Below, piece by piece: positions 50,732-60,653 of a DNA stretch of 64,000 nt. This DNA comes from Candidatus Acidulodesulfobacterium ferriphilum (GTDB lineage: Bacteria > SZUA-79 > Acidulodesulfobacterales > Acidulodesulfobacteraceae). The stretch spans positions 62,001-126,000 of the forward strand of contig SGBD01000001.1 in NCBI GenBank assembly GCA_004195035.1, in the 5' to 3' direction. Within the stretch, counting starts at the first letter, position 1; each line of letters opens with the position of its first letter. A program made the position numbers and the translations under genes. The notes under the pieces were generated by a model, which worked only from the letters and a program-made list of their open reading frames with translations, was not told the DNA's origin and did no database searches.

Positions 50732-52714
50732 TTAAATTGCTAAAGACCTAATCTCCGCATATATCTGGTCATCCATAAATCCTTTGACATCTATCGACTT
50801 CGAGAAACAGGCATTGACGCATGCGCCGCAGCCGGTGCAAAGTCCGGGATTGACGCTGGCAACAACCTTTATAACCTTGCCGCTTCTATCCTTAATCTCC
50901 TTCCTGCTAATCGCGCTAAAACCGCAAACCCTCTGGCAGTAAAAGCAGGCAACGCAGGTAGCTTCATTAACATTGGCAATCGTTCCTTCAACCTCGTATT
51001 CGTTCTTTGAAAACAGCCCCAGTATTTTAGATGCGGCGGCGGAACCGGAAACAACAGACTCGGGAATATCCCTCGGACCCTGCGCCATGCCCGCAAGATA
51101 AATCCCTGCCGTAGAGGATTCCGCGGGACGGAGCTTCGGATGAGACTCCGTAAAAAATCCGTATTTATCGTAAGATATGCCGAGCATTTGCGCCGTCTTG
51201 TCGGAACCCTTTTTAGGTATGACGCCGGTTGCAAGAACCACCATATCTGCGGCAATCTCAACCTGATTTCCCGAAAGCGTATCGGCGCCCTTAACGATAA
51301 GTTTGCCGTTATCTTCGTAAATCTTCGAGACCCTGCCCCTTAGATATACCGCTCCGTCCTGCTCCATCGTCCCCCTGACAAACTCTTCGTATCCCTTGCT
51401 TGTCGCCCTTATGTCTATATAAAAAACATAGCTCTGTGAACCGTGAACCTTATGCGCAAATAATTTTGCATGTTTTGCGGTGTACATACAGCAAACCTTC
51501 GAGCAATAAGGAACGCCTTTTTCGGGGTCTCTTGAACCTACGCATTGAATAAACACGATTGTCTGCGGAGTTGTCCCGTCGGAGGGTCTTTTAATCACGC
51601 CTTCGGTCGGGCCGGATGCCGATAAAAGCCGTTCAAACTGTAAACCTGATACTACATCCTTATATTTGCCGTAGCCATACTCGCCGTAAAGGGAATTATC
51701 CATAAGGTCGTATCCTGTCGAGGCAACGATTGCGCCGACCGTTTCTTCGATAATCTCGTCCTTCATATCAAAATCTATGCACTTTGGTCCGCATGCCTCA
51801 TAGCATTTGACGCATTTTCCGCCTTTTTTAAAGTGAAGACAGACCGACCTGTCCAATACGGGAACAAGCGGAACGGCTTGAGGAAAAGGAACATATATCG
51901 CAGTCCTTTCGGACAAATTCATATTAAATTCGCTTTTGACATTTTTATGCATCGGACAGGCATTCCAGCAGTCGCCGCAACCTGTGCAGTCATGCTCGAC
52001 AACGCTTCTTGCCTTTTTCTTGATTTTTACCTTAAAATTTCCGATATATCCCGAAACATCTTCGACTTCGGAATAAGTATATAGCTTTATGTTTGGATGC
52101 TGGTTTACCTCAACCATTTTCGGCGTCATTATGCAGCTTGAGCAGTCCAATGTGGGAAATGTTTCGTCAAGCTGAATCATTCTTCCGCCGATGGACGGCT
52201 CTTTTTCCACAAGCAAGACCTCTACTCCCCCGTTTGCAATATCTAATGCCGCTTGAATGCCCGATATTCCTCCGCCGATAACAAGCGCTTTTTTGTTTAA
52301 AGGAACCCTGACATCTTCGATGGGTCTGTCTCTTTTTACCTTTTCCACCATCATTTTCATTAAATCTACGGCTTTTTGCGTAGCCCTTTCTTTATCCTCA
52401 TGAACCCATGAAACCTGTTCTCTTATATTGGCAATCTCGACAAAATACGGATTTAAACCCTCTTTAACGGCAGCTTTTCTAAATGTGTTTTCATGCATAT
52501 GCGGAGAGCATGCCGCAAGAACAACCCCCGTTAATTTTTGTTCTTTAATCATGTTTCTCAAGCTGTTTTGTCCCGGGTCGGAACACATATATTTGTAGTC
52601 AACGGCGGTTACGACGCCCGGAACTTTCTTCGCCTCCTCGGTAACCTTAGCGACATCGACGGTTCCTGCAATGTTCGAACCGCACCAACAAACAAAAACT
52701 CCTATTCTTGCCAT
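50732..52714 (-). CDS. hdrA: Heterodisulfide reductase subunit A (flavin-bifurcating)
   Basis: 660 aa. N-terminal domain (RIGVFVCWCGSNIAGTVD, AACSPHMHENTFRKAA), FAD site VIGGGISGIQAALDIANGG (145-163), EPSIGGRMIQLDETFPTLDC, a first cluster region CTGCGDCWNACPM, then CVKCYEACGPKC, and C-terminal clusters CVACFYCQRVCGFSAIS and LCTGCGACVNACFSKSID. Full-length HdrA with all Cys motifs, predicted to bifurcate electrons between a low-potential ferredoxin and the HdrB disulfide site. Confidence 0.95.
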   Translation of the reverse strand: MARIGVFVCWCGSNIAGTVDVAKVTEEAKKVPGVVTAVDYKYMCSDPGQNSLRNMIKEQKLTGVVLAACSPHMHENTFRKAAVKEGLNPYFVEIANIREQVSWVHEDKERATQKAVDLMKMMVEKVKRDRPIEDVRVPLNKKALVIGGGISGIQAALDIANGGVEVLLVEKEPSIGGRMIQLDETFPTLDCSSCIMTPKMVEVNQHPNIKLYTYSEVEDVSGYIGNFKVKIKKKARSVVEHDCTGCGDCWNACPMHKNVKSEFNMNLSERTAIYVPFPQAVPLVPVLDRSVCLHFKKGGKCVKCYEACGPKCIDFDMKDEIIEETVGAIVASTGYDLMDNSLYGEYGYGKYKDVVSGLQFERLLSASGPTEGVIKRPSDGTTPQTIVFIQCVGSRDPEKGVPYCSKVCCMYTAKHAKLFAHKVHGSQSYVFYIDIRATSKGYEEFVRGTMEQDGAVYLRGRVSKIYEDNGKLIVKGADTLSGNQVEIAADMVVLATGVIPKKGSDKTAQMLGISYDKYGFFTESHPKLRPAESSTAGIYLAGMAQGPRDIPESVVSGSAAASKILGLFSKNEYEVEGTIANVNEATCVACFYCQRVCGFSAISRKEIKDRSGKVIKVVASVNPGLCTGCGACVNACFSKSIDVKGFMDDQIYAEIRSLAI

Positions 52715-52756
52715 AATATATACCTCTATATATGCAAACTTAAATAAATAATAATC

Positions 52757-53635
52757 TTAATTTTTTAATCCTTCTATCTTTCTTAAAACCCTGTCCGCCG
52801 CAACCATATGTCCTTCTATTGCAAGGTCTTTCGGAGCTATGCCGAAAGAAAGCCCCAGAAGCTCGGTTATAAAAAGCACCGGCAGTCCTATTTTTTCCGA
52901 GTATTTTCTCTCGATTTCCCTCTGCCTGACGTCTAAATTTGAATGGCACAGGGGGCAGGCAACAACCACAAGGTCTGCTCCATGTTTTTTAATATCGTAT
53001 AAGACATTGCCCGTTAAAGCCATTACGACATCCGGCTTGGAAAGCGAGTTAATGGCGCCGCAGCACTCGGTTTTATAAGAATAATCGACGGTCTCCGCCC
53101 CCGTAAGACCGACTAATTCATCCATCGACACCGGGTTTTCAGGGTCATCAAACTGCATAATCTTTGGGGGTCTGACTAAAAGACAGCCGTAATAAGAGGC
53201 AACCTTGAGTCCCGACAAAGGCTTTTTAACCATGGATTTTATCTTGTCTTTACCGACAATCTTAATCAGAAATTCAAGCATATTATTTATTTCCATATCC
53301 GCATTGTAGGGCATCTCTAATGAGTCGGTTATCTTCTTTTTAAGAATCTCATCCGATTTAAGTTCGTGATGGGCGGTTTTAAGCCTGTTAGAGCATGCGG
53401 CGCAAGGGGCAAGAACGGACTCGTATCCCTCCCCTTCCGCTATTGCAAGGTTTCTTGCCGGAAGCGCTATTGAAAGATTGTGATTTATGCTGTGAGCCGC
53501 CGAAGCCCCGCAGCAATTCCAATCTGGTATTTCTTTAATTTCTATATTTAACGCCTCGAGTATTTTTAACAGCGACACTTCGTATTCAAACGATGTCCCC
53601 TTAAGCGAGCATCCCGGATAATATGCTAATTTCAT
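52757..53635 (-). CDS. hdrB: Heterodisulfide reductase subunit B
   Basis: About 292 aa from ATG 53635 (MKLAYYPGCSLKGTSFEYE); a TTG six codons upstream would bury the GGGAG site. Two CCG motifs: DWNCCGASAAHS with LAPCAACSNRLKTAH, and YKTECCGAINSLS with VVACPLCHSNLD. These bind the noncubane clusters that reduce the disulfide. The substrate in sulfate reducers is thought to be DsrC trisulfide or a small thiol, not CoM-S-S-CoB. Confidence 0.93.
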   Translation of the reverse strand: MKLAYYPGCSLKGTSFEYEVSLLKILEALNIEIKEIPDWNCCGASAAHSINHNLSIALPARNLAIAEGEGYESVLAPCAACSNRLKTAHHELKSDEILKKKITDSLEMPYNADMEINNMLEFLIKIVGKDKIKSMVKKPLSGLKVASYYGCLLVRPPKIMQFDDPENPVSMDELVGLTGAETVDYSYKTECCGAINSLSKPDVVMALTGNVLYDIKKHGADLVVVACPLCHSNLDVRQREIERKYSEKIGLPVLFITELLGLSFGIAPKDLAIEGHMVAADRVLRKIEGLKN

Positions 53636-53664
53636 ATATATAATTTCTCCCAATAGTTTTAAAT

Positions 53665-54213
53665 TTACTCAAAGTCCTTAAAAATTTTGGCTATTTGATT
53701 TAAATCCGAAATCTTTTCCCCGAGCATTTTAAGCTTGCCCTTTTCAAGCATTTTTGGGGCCAAAAACATATCCCTGAACAGATGCCTTGTTTTAAATTTG
53801 TACTTTCCTACAAGCTCAAGTTCAAATATTCTTCCGTTGGATTTAACATTGTCCAAAAAGACTTCGTGAAACATCTGAACCTCTTTTTCGGCTTTTGCCG
53901 TTATGCCTCTTTTTTCGGCTATTTCTCTCAAAACATCCATAATCCCTGTAACCTCAAAACCCTTTGGACAGCGGGTAGAACAGGTATTGCAGGAAACGCA
54001 AAGCCAGATGGTCTTAGAATTTAAAACCTTATCGTCCATACCGAGTTCCGTCATTTTTATAATCTGGTTCGGGGTATAATCCATCTCGAAGTTGACGGGA
54101 CAGCCTGCGGAACACTTTCCGCACTGATAACATTTGGAAAGCTTATCGTGAAGCATCGCCTCCACCTGCGAAACAAAGTTCCTTCTGTTCTGTTCGTTTA
54201 TAACCGTTTTCAT
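53665..54213 (-). CDS. hdrC: Heterodisulfide reductase subunit C
   Basis: 182 aa with two 4Fe-4S motifs: CYQCGKCSAGCPVNFEMDYT and CVSCNTCSTRCPKGFEVTG. Carries electrons between HdrA and HdrB. First gene of the operon hdrC-hdrB-hdrA-flxD-flxC-flxB-flxA-thrS; 30 nt before hdrB. Confidence 0.93.
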   Translation of the reverse strand: MKTVINEQNRRNFVSQVEAMLHDKLSKCYQCGKCSAGCPVNFEMDYTPNQIIKMTELGMDDKVLNSKTIWLCVSCNTCSTRCPKGFEVTGIMDVLREIAEKRGITAKAEKEVQMFHEVFLDNVKSNGRIFELELVGKYKFKTRHLFRDMFLAPKMLEKGKLKMLGEKISDLNQIAKIFKDFE

Positions 54214-54321
54214 GTTAATATCCTAAAAAATTTTTATTTTTTAAATTTAAATAAAATTATAAATGCAGTCTTTTTATTTTAGTTTATTTTGAACTTTTAG
54301 TCAAGCAAATTTCCGACTTTT

Positions 54322-55638
54322 TTATTTACAATTTGCATATAAATCATAGTCTTTGAATTTTAAGACATTAACGGGCACAAGACCGTCATAACCTTGAAGA
54401 CTTTCATCTTTTATGTCTTCAAGGTATAAATATGTGCAGCCGTCGATATCGGGAGATTGAAAGGGGGTTCTTGCCTTAACCGTCCTGTTGCCGATCCCGT
54501 CAACGATAGCATTATAAGTCCTGCCGATGTGCTTGGACAATATCTCAGGCAAAAGGTTTCTCTGAGTTTCCATTAATATTTTATACCTTTCGTTTCTAAT
54601 TCCGGCTCTAATCTTTCCCCGATATTTAAAAGAGTCCGCCCCCCTTTCGTCCGAATATTTAAAAACCCCCAGATTATCGAATTTAACATCTTTAATAAAC
54701 CCTAAAAGTTCCTCGAAATCCTTATCGGTTTCGCACGGGAAACCCGTTATAAGAGATGTCCTTAAGGCAACATCCCGAATATTATTTTTTAATTTTTGAA
54801 TTAATTCTATAATATCTTTTTTTGTTTCACCCCGCTTCATGAGTTTTAAAACATTGCCGCTTATGTGTTGAACGGGCATATCGATATACTTCAATATCTT
54901 TTCTTCGTTTTTCATAAGGCTTATTAAATCGGCGTTAAATAATCTCTTTGACGGGTAAAGATATAAAAGCCTTATCCATTCTATGCCTTTAATCTTCACG
55001 AGTTCCTTTAAAAGTTTATATAAACCGTTTTTGATATTTAAATCTAAACCGTAGTAAGATGTGTCCTGCGATATTACTATTAACTCCTTAACCCCTGTTT
55101 GCGCCAGACCGGCCGCCTCCTGCTTTATTTCATCCACGGACCTCGATTTATAGCTCCCCCTGATGGACGGAATAGTACAGAAAGAACAGGTTCTATCGCA
55201 TCCCTCGGAAATTTTAATATACGCGGTCCTCTTCAGATTAAAATGCTCCCTGCCTGCGTTTTCGCAAGACTTCAAATTTTTATTCGTTACGATGCCGAGT
55301 TCGCTAACTATTTTATCTTCGTCGAATGTTGACAAAAACAGATCTACCTCGGGTAATTCGTCTTTTAAGCTTTTCAAATTGTTATTGACTAAACAACCCG
55401 TAACGACGATATATTTCGGACGCCCCTCTTCCCTTTTTCGAATTACTTCCATAATGACATCTATGGACTCTTTTCTTGCCGCCTCTATAAACCCGCAGGT
55501 ATTAATCACGCAAACATCGCAATCGTCCAGATTATATGTAAATTCAACGCCGGAGGTTTTGAGACGGGTAAACATTACCTCGGAATCCACCTGATTTTTT
55601 GGACATCCTAAACTGATAAGATTAAAACGAAGGGACAT
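54322..55638 (-). CDS. rimO: Ribosomal protein S12 methylthiotransferase RimO
   Basis: About 438 aa. UPF0004 domain with SLGCPKNQVDSEVM, NTCGFIEAARKESID and VTGCLVN (auxiliary cluster Cys), radical-SAM CDRTCSFCTIPSIRGSYKSR, and a C-terminal TRAM domain. LGCPKNQVD identifies RimO against MiaB. The start is ATG 55638 (MSLRFNLIS); a further start at 55659 adds seven residues without support. No clear Shine-Dalgarno for either. Confidence 0.92.
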   Translation of the reverse strand: MSLRFNLISLGCPKNQVDSEVMFTRLKTSGVEFTYNLDDCDVCVINTCGFIEAARKESIDVIMEVIRKREEGRPKYIVVTGCLVNNNLKSLKDELPEVDLFLSTFDEDKIVSELGIVTNKNLKSCENAGREHFNLKRTAYIKISEGCDRTCSFCTIPSIRGSYKSRSVDEIKQEAAGLAQTGVKELIVISQDTSYYGLDLNIKNGLYKLLKELVKIKGIEWIRLLYLYPSKRLFNADLISLMKNEEKILKYIDMPVQHISGNVLKLMKRGETKKDIIELIQKLKNNIRDVALRTSLITGFPCETDKDFEELLGFIKDVKFDNLGVFKYSDERGADSFKYRGKIRAGIRNERYKILMETQRNLLPEILSKHIGRTYNAIVDGIGNRTVKARTPFQSPDIDGCTYLYLEDIKDESLQGYDGLVPVNVLKFKDYDLYANCK

Positions 55639-55788
55639 GGCAATAAAATAACTTGACAAATGACTATAAAGTCATTACAATCATATTTAAGTATCGTAAT
55701 AATATTTTAACCATAAAATTTATAATTAAAATTATAAGGTTATAATATAATATAAAATGTTTTTTTATGCTATTAAAAATTTAAAATC

Positions 55789-57240
55789 ATGCCAAATTTT
55801 AAATCTTTTATTAAATCCTTAATATTTTTATTTTTTATACCGTTTTCTTTAATTTTAATTTCAAACCATTCTTCTTATGCGTCTTCTTATTCGGCAAAAA
55901 AATCAAACAAGACAAACCCTGATTTATTAACATTTAACGCGTATAACAACGCGCCTGAAACCGATGAAAACATTCCCGCCGCAATAAGTTTGAAAACGGC
56001 TTTAGAAATTGCCCTCAAACATTATCCCGGAATAATGGCATCCAAATACTCTTATGTATCATCCATATACGCCAAAAATCAATCTCTTTATCTGTATTAT
56101 CCGCAAATTTCCGGAAATGCGGGGTTTTCTAAGAATTCGGTTATGGATGTCAATAACAGCGGCATAACTACAGTTAACGGGCAAGTATATCAGACAGGTA
56201 CAAGGGGAATAAATTATTCTTTAAACAATTACTCGGGAAGCATTAACGCAACTTATATGTTATACTCGTTCGGCTCCCGTTATTACAATTATCTCAGCGC
56301 AAATTATAACATGAAGGGGGCTAAAGCCGGTTACAGCCTCACGATAAATAACGACCTCTACAATGTAATCCTTAATTTTGCCACATATTTTGCGGACAAG
56401 GAATTAATGAAAGCCGATAAGGAAAATCTAAAAAACAGCGAAATCCAGTATAAAGCCGCCGGCGCATTTTACAGGGTCGGAACGGGGAACCTCTTAGACG
56501 CCGAAACGGCAAGGGCAACGATGGAAACGGCAAGGGCAGCTTATATAAACTCGATATACATTGTAAAAATTGCAAGACTGGCGCTGCTCAACTCGATAGG
56601 GCTTCCTCCTTCAAAACAATACCATTTTGTTAATACGCTTAAATTTAAACCTTTTAATTTAGCATTAGATAAACTTATAAAAAAGGCATTAAAATTTAAC
56701 CCCCAGCTAAAAGAATCCTTATATGCGGTTAAATCCTCGGAGTCATCCGTGAGGGCGGCAACAAGCGGATACTTTCCTACTTTTAACGCCGATTTCTCAT
56801 ATACGGGGCAAAACTCTTCGTTTCCGCTAAACAGAAATTATTCAGCCGGTCTTTCCGTTTCCATACCTATCTTTAACGGGTTTTTAACCCAAAATAAAAT
56901 CGAATATTCCAGGGCTATATTAAACAGTAATATATGGAACAGGCGGCTTACCGAAGATAATCTTGTTTACGGCGTCTCCGGCGATTATTACGCTATTTTA
57001 AATCAGTATTCAACGGTAAAGGCGCTCAAATCATCGGCGGATGCCTCAAAACTCGCATATCAGCTTGCGCTAAAAAGTTATGAGGTCGGGGTGGGCTCTA
57101 TGGTTCAGCTTGTAACGGCAAACGCCCAGTATATATCCGGCATAACAAGTTACATAAACGCCAAGTTTACCTATTTTTACCAAAAGGCCAAGCTTTATTC
57201 CGACCTGGGTTTGATGTTGGAACATTATATAAAACGATAA
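55789..57240 (+). CDS. TolC-family outer-membrane efflux protein
   Basis: 483 aa with a signal peptide (FIKSLIFLFFIPFSLILISN to about residue 31). Two outer-membrane efflux repeats: ISLKTALEIALKHYPGIMAS and LIKKALKFNPQLKESLYAVK, with GYFPTFNADFSYTG and SAGLSVSIPIFNGF in the second. First gene of an exporter operon with the membrane-fusion protein, ATPase and permease. Confidence 0.92.
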   Translation: MPNFKSFIKSLIFLFFIPFSLILISNHSSYASSYSAKKSNKTNPDLLTFNAYNNAPETDENIPAAISLKTALEIALKHYPGIMASKYSYVSSIYAKNQSLYLYYPQISGNAGFSKNSVMDVNNSGITTVNGQVYQTGTRGINYSLNNYSGSINATYMLYSFGSRYYNYLSANYNMKGAKAGYSLTINNDLYNVILNFATYFADKELMKADKENLKNSEIQYKAAGAFYRVGTGNLLDAETARATMETARAAYINSIYIVKIARLALLNSIGLPPSKQYHFVNTLKFKPFNLALDKLIKKALKFNPQLKESLYAVKSSESSVRAATSGYFPTFNADFSYTGQNSSFPLNRNYSAGLSVSIPIFNGFLTQNKIEYSRAILNSNIWNRRLTEDNLVYGVSGDYYAILNQYSTVKALKSSADASKLAYQLALKSYEVGVGSMVQLVTANAQYISGITSYINAKFTYFYQKAKLYSDLGLMLEHYIKR

Positions 57241-57321
57241 AGAACTGGATGAGCCGTCTAAATGCCGGCGGCTTTAAAACATACCTGCCGCAGCCGGCTG
57301 GGATAAAATTAAGGTGAAAAA

Positions 57322-58512
57322 ATGGGGAAAAATAAAAAAATTATTTTAATAATCGCAGTTATTCTGATTATAATATCGGCTATTTCTTATTTTATAATAA
57401 AATCGGGGTCAAAGCATCCTGTTTACGAGCTTTACGCCGTCAAGCCCATGACGATACAAAAATATGTTACGACATCGGGAACCGCAAATCCAATCAATAC
57501 AATAAATGTAGGGGCTCAGGTATCGGGAAGATTTTCAAAACTTTATGTCTGGTATAACTCCGTCGTAAAAAAGGGACAGCTTCTTGCCGAAATAGACCCT
57601 ACTCCTTTTATTCAAAAAGTTGACCAGGATAAAGCAAATCTTGCATCCGCAAGAGCAAATGTTTTAAAGCAAAAAGCCCTTCTGGCATACGACAAACTTA
57701 CATACATCAGGGATAAAAAATTATGGGAAGAAAATCTCATAGCCCACGCCACGGAGCAAAATGCGTACAGCATATATCTTCAGGACAAAGCCCAGCTTAA
57801 ATTCTTAGAGGATGCCGCTAATGCCGTTAAATCCCAGCTTGCTCAGGATGAAACCAATCTTTCATACACAAAGATATACTCACCCGTAAACGGCGTTATT
57901 ATAAATGTAAGCGTCGTAGTCGGGCAGACCGTCGCTTCAACCTTCCAGACCCCGAGCCTTTTTACTATAGGAGAGGACCTTAAGGAAATGGAAATATATA
58001 CTACGACAAATGAAGCGGATCTCGGCGGCATAAAAAAGGGGGACAGGGCATCGTTCACCGTATATGCCTATCCCGATAAGACATTTTGGGGATATGTTCA
58101 CAACATAAGGATAAACCCGACAACAGTTTCGGGAGTGGTAAGCTATAATGTTACGATATACTTTAAAAATCCGGACGGGTTAATCCTTCCGGGGATGACG
58201 GCAATTCCTAAAATTTATGTTTCGGAAAAAAAAGGCGTTCTCGGCGTGCCTAATGCTGCCTTAAGATTCATTCCGCAGGACGAAAACAAAGAGATTTTAG
58301 ACAACTTATCCAAAAAACTGAAGGTCGGCGAGGGCGTCGTATGGGTATTGAAAAACAAAATGCCGGAACCGGTAATAGTAAATCTCGGCATAAACAACGA
58401 CAGCGACACCGAGATTATTTCCAAAGATATTAAAGTGGGAACGGAAATAATAACGGGCTTAAAATCGAATTATCAGGCTACCGGGACGCCGGGAAGAAGA
58501 CTCTTTTTCTAA
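57322..58512 (+). CDS. macA: Periplasmic adaptor (MacA/HlyD family)
   Basis: 396 aa. One N-terminal membrane helix (KKIILIIAVILIIISAISYF), lipoyl domain halves around VGAQVSGRFSKLYVWYNSVV and IYSPVNGVIINVSVVVGQTV, a coiled-coil hairpin of about 75 residues between, then beta-barrel domain and C-terminal membrane-proximal part. MacA-type (TSGTANPINTINVGAQVSG). The stop codon is the first base of an R4 palindromic element. Confidence 0.9.
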   Translation: MGKNKKIILIIAVILIIISAISYFIIKSGSKHPVYELYAVKPMTIQKYVTTSGTANPINTINVGAQVSGRFSKLYVWYNSVVKKGQLLAEIDPTPFIQKVDQDKANLASARANVLKQKALLAYDKLTYIRDKKLWEENLIAHATEQNAYSIYLQDKAQLKFLEDAANAVKSQLAQDETNLSYTKIYSPVNGVIINVSVVVGQTVASTFQTPSLFTIGEDLKEMEIYTTTNEADLGGIKKGDRASFTVYAYPDKTFWGYVHNIRINPTTVSGVVSYNVTIYFKNPDGLILPGMTAIPKIYVSEKKGVLGVPNAALRFIPQDENKEILDNLSKKLKVGEGVVWVLKNKMPEPVIVNLGINNDSDTEIISKDIKVGTEIITGLKSNYQATGTPGRRLFF

Positions 58513-58680
58513 CCCAAAATTGCCGATGGAGATTGTTAAATATATCGCAATGCATTAAAAACACTGGATTCCTGCTTACGCAGGAATGACTTTGCAGATT
58601 TTTAAGTTTTCACCCAACGGGTGTCATTCCTGCGTAAGCAGGAATCCAGAAAATAAAATCTCTATCGGCAATTTTGGGTT
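58511..58680. repeat. Dispersed palindromic element R4 with 23-bp terminal inverted repeats
   Basis: Left AACCCAAAATTGCCGATGGA + GAT and right ATC + TCTATCGGCAATTTTGGGTT pair with one mismatch. Inside are CTGGATTCCTGCTTACGCAG, CACCCAACGGGTG and TGCGTAAGCAGGAATCCAGA. It is the cleanest member of the family and fills the gap between macA and macB-ATPase genes. Confidence 0.93.
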
Positions 58681-58698
58681 CTAAGTAAGGTATTAACT

Positions 58699-59427
58699 AT
58701 GAATATGGACTATGATATTCCGGGCGGCAATTCCCCTCTAATAAGGCTTGAAAATATCGGTATGATTTATAAAATCGGGGATATTTCTTATGAGGTGCTA
58801 AAAGGTATAAATCTTATTGTCGAAAACGGTGAATTTGTCTCCATAATGGGGGCATCAGGCTCGGGAAAATCCACTCTTATGAACATATTGGGATGCCTTG
58901 ACAGACCCACCGCCGGAAAATATTTTCTTGAGGGCAGGGATGTTTCTAATTTAACTTCCGATGAACTTGCCGAGATAAGAAACAAAAAAATAGGGTTTGT
59001 TTTTCAGGGTTTCAATCTTATCCAGCGGCTTTCGATCGTCGAAAATGTCGAACTGCCCCTGTATTATTCGGGCATGCATTCGAAGGAAGCGACGGAGATG
59101 GCAATGGAAGCGTTAAAACTCGTTGACCTTGCGGATAAAGAAAACAAATTTCCTAACCAGATATCCGGAGGGGAACAGCAAAGGGTCGCTATAGCAAGGG
59201 CGATAGTAAACAACGCTCCTATTATTATGGCGGACGAACCGACAGGCAACCTTGATTCCGTGAGGGGAGCGGATGTAATGAGATTTTTCAAAAAAATTAA
59301 CGAAGAAAGAGGGGCAACGATTATTCTTGTATCGCACGATAAAAACATAGCTAATTACGGAAAAAGACTTATAACCGTTAAAGACGGGGTAATTATATCT
59401 TCGGCTATATCTGAGGCAAAACTATGA
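58699..59427 (+). CDS. MacB-type ABC transporter ATPase
   Basis: 242-aa ABC ATPase (LolD/MacB class). Walker A MGASGSGKSTLMNILG, Q-loop FVFQGFNLIQRL, signature ISGGEQQRVAIARA, Walker B IIMADEPTGNLDSV and H-loop LVSHD. Here ATPase and permease are separate genes, unlike E. coli MacB, which is a fusion. It overlaps the permease by 4 nt (ATGA). Confidence 0.94.
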   Translation: MNMDYDIPGGNSPLIRLENIGMIYKIGDISYEVLKGINLIVENGEFVSIMGASGSGKSTLMNILGCLDRPTAGKYFLEGRDVSNLTSDELAEIRNKKIGFVFQGFNLIQRLSIVENVELPLYYSGMHSKEATEMAMEALKLVDLADKENKFPNQISGGEQQRVAIARAIVNNAPIIMADEPTGNLDSVRGADVMRFFKKINEERGATIILVSHDKNIANYGKRLITVKDGVIISSAISEAKL

Positions 59428-60653
59428 AACGGGTAAAATTTGCATTTTTTCTTGACTTGAAATCGGCTTACAAAACGCTTCTTAGAAATAAAATAAGGTC
59501 TCTTTTAACGATACTCGGAATAATTATAGGGGTAGGCTCGGTTATCGCAACCGTCAGCATAGGACAGGGGGCTTCGGAAGCTATCCAGAGCACGATAAAT
59601 TCTATGGGTTCCAATATGCTTATAATCCTTCCTGGTTCATCTTCGTTAGGGGGCGTTCACACAGGCTTCGGAATATTGCCGACGCTGACCCTGGACGATG
59701 CCTACGCAATAAGGAAACTCCCCGCCGTAAAAACCGATTCGGGAAATCTCGGCATGGCTCAGCAGGTTATATGGCGCGGCAATAACTGGTCAACACTTAT
59801 AATGGGCGCAAGTTCGACATTTCCTGAAATTAGAGACTGGCCTGTCGCCAAAGGAACGTTTTTTGACCATCAGCAGGTCGTATCGGCGGCAAATGTCGCC
59901 GTTATCGGCAATACCGCGGCAACGGAGCTTTTTGGACTTATTAATCCTATCGGACACATTATACTCATACATAATGTCCCGTTCACGGTAATCGGCATTT
60001 TATCGGTCAAAGGCTTTAACGCATTCGGCCAGGATCAGGACGACACGGTAGTAATACCTATAACTACGATGCTGGAAAAAATCGCCGGAACTACATGGGT
60101 ACATGCCATAGCGGTATCGGCAAAATCAAAGGAGGATACCGTTATAGCCCAGTCGGAAATTACCGCCCTTTTAAGACAAAGACATCATATCCCGCTGCAC
60201 AAGCCAAATGACTTTTTTGTAAGAAACCTTACCGAAATCGCACAGGCCGCAAATTCCAGCGCCAACACATTTACTATTCTTCTGGCAAGCATAGCCGCCG
60301 TTTCTTTGCTTGTAGGAGGCATAGGGATAATGAATATAATGCTGGTTTCGGTTACGGAAAGAACAAAAGAAATAGGAATCAGATTGGCGGTAGGCGCTAA
60401 AAAGAAAGATATTCTCAAGCAGTTTCTTATAGAATCTTCGGTGTTGAGTCTTTTCGGAGGAATACTGGGCATAGCCGCCGGAATAGGCATTTCAAACTCG
60501 ATATCGGCTTTTTCCCCGCTTAAAACCATCGTTACGACGGAACCTATAATAATATCGTTAGTATTTTCTCTGTGCGTAGGAATATTTTTCGGTTTTTATC
60601 CGGCTTTTAAAGCCTCGCGAATGAACCCCGTGGAAGCGCTAAGGTATGAATAA
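59424..60653 (+). CDS. MacB-type ABC transporter permease
   Basis: 409 aa. N-terminal helix with RNKIRSLLTILGIIIGVGSV, periplasmic MacB_PCD domain (MAQQVIWRGNNWSTLIMGAS), then three C-terminal FtsX helices with IGGIGIMNIMLVSVTERTKE and the typical end ASRMNPVEALRYE. With the upstream genes it forms a TolC-dependent exporter (substrate unknown: peptides, siderophores or lipids are typical). Confidence 0.93.
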   Translation: MKRVKFAFFLDLKSAYKTLLRNKIRSLLTILGIIIGVGSVIATVSIGQGASEAIQSTINSMGSNMLIILPGSSSLGGVHTGFGILPTLTLDDAYAIRKLPAVKTDSGNLGMAQQVIWRGNNWSTLIMGASSTFPEIRDWPVAKGTFFDHQQVVSAANVAVIGNTAATELFGLINPIGHIILIHNVPFTVIGILSVKGFNAFGQDQDDTVVIPITTMLEKIAGTTWVHAIAVSAKSKEDTVIAQSEITALLRQRHHIPLHKPNDFFVRNLTEIAQAANSSANTFTILLASIAAVSLLVGGIGIMNIMLVSVTERTKEIGIRLAVGAKKKDILKQFLIESSVLSLFGGILGIAAGIGISNSISAFSPLKTIVTTEPIIISLVFSLCVGIFFGFYPAFKASRMNPVEALRYE

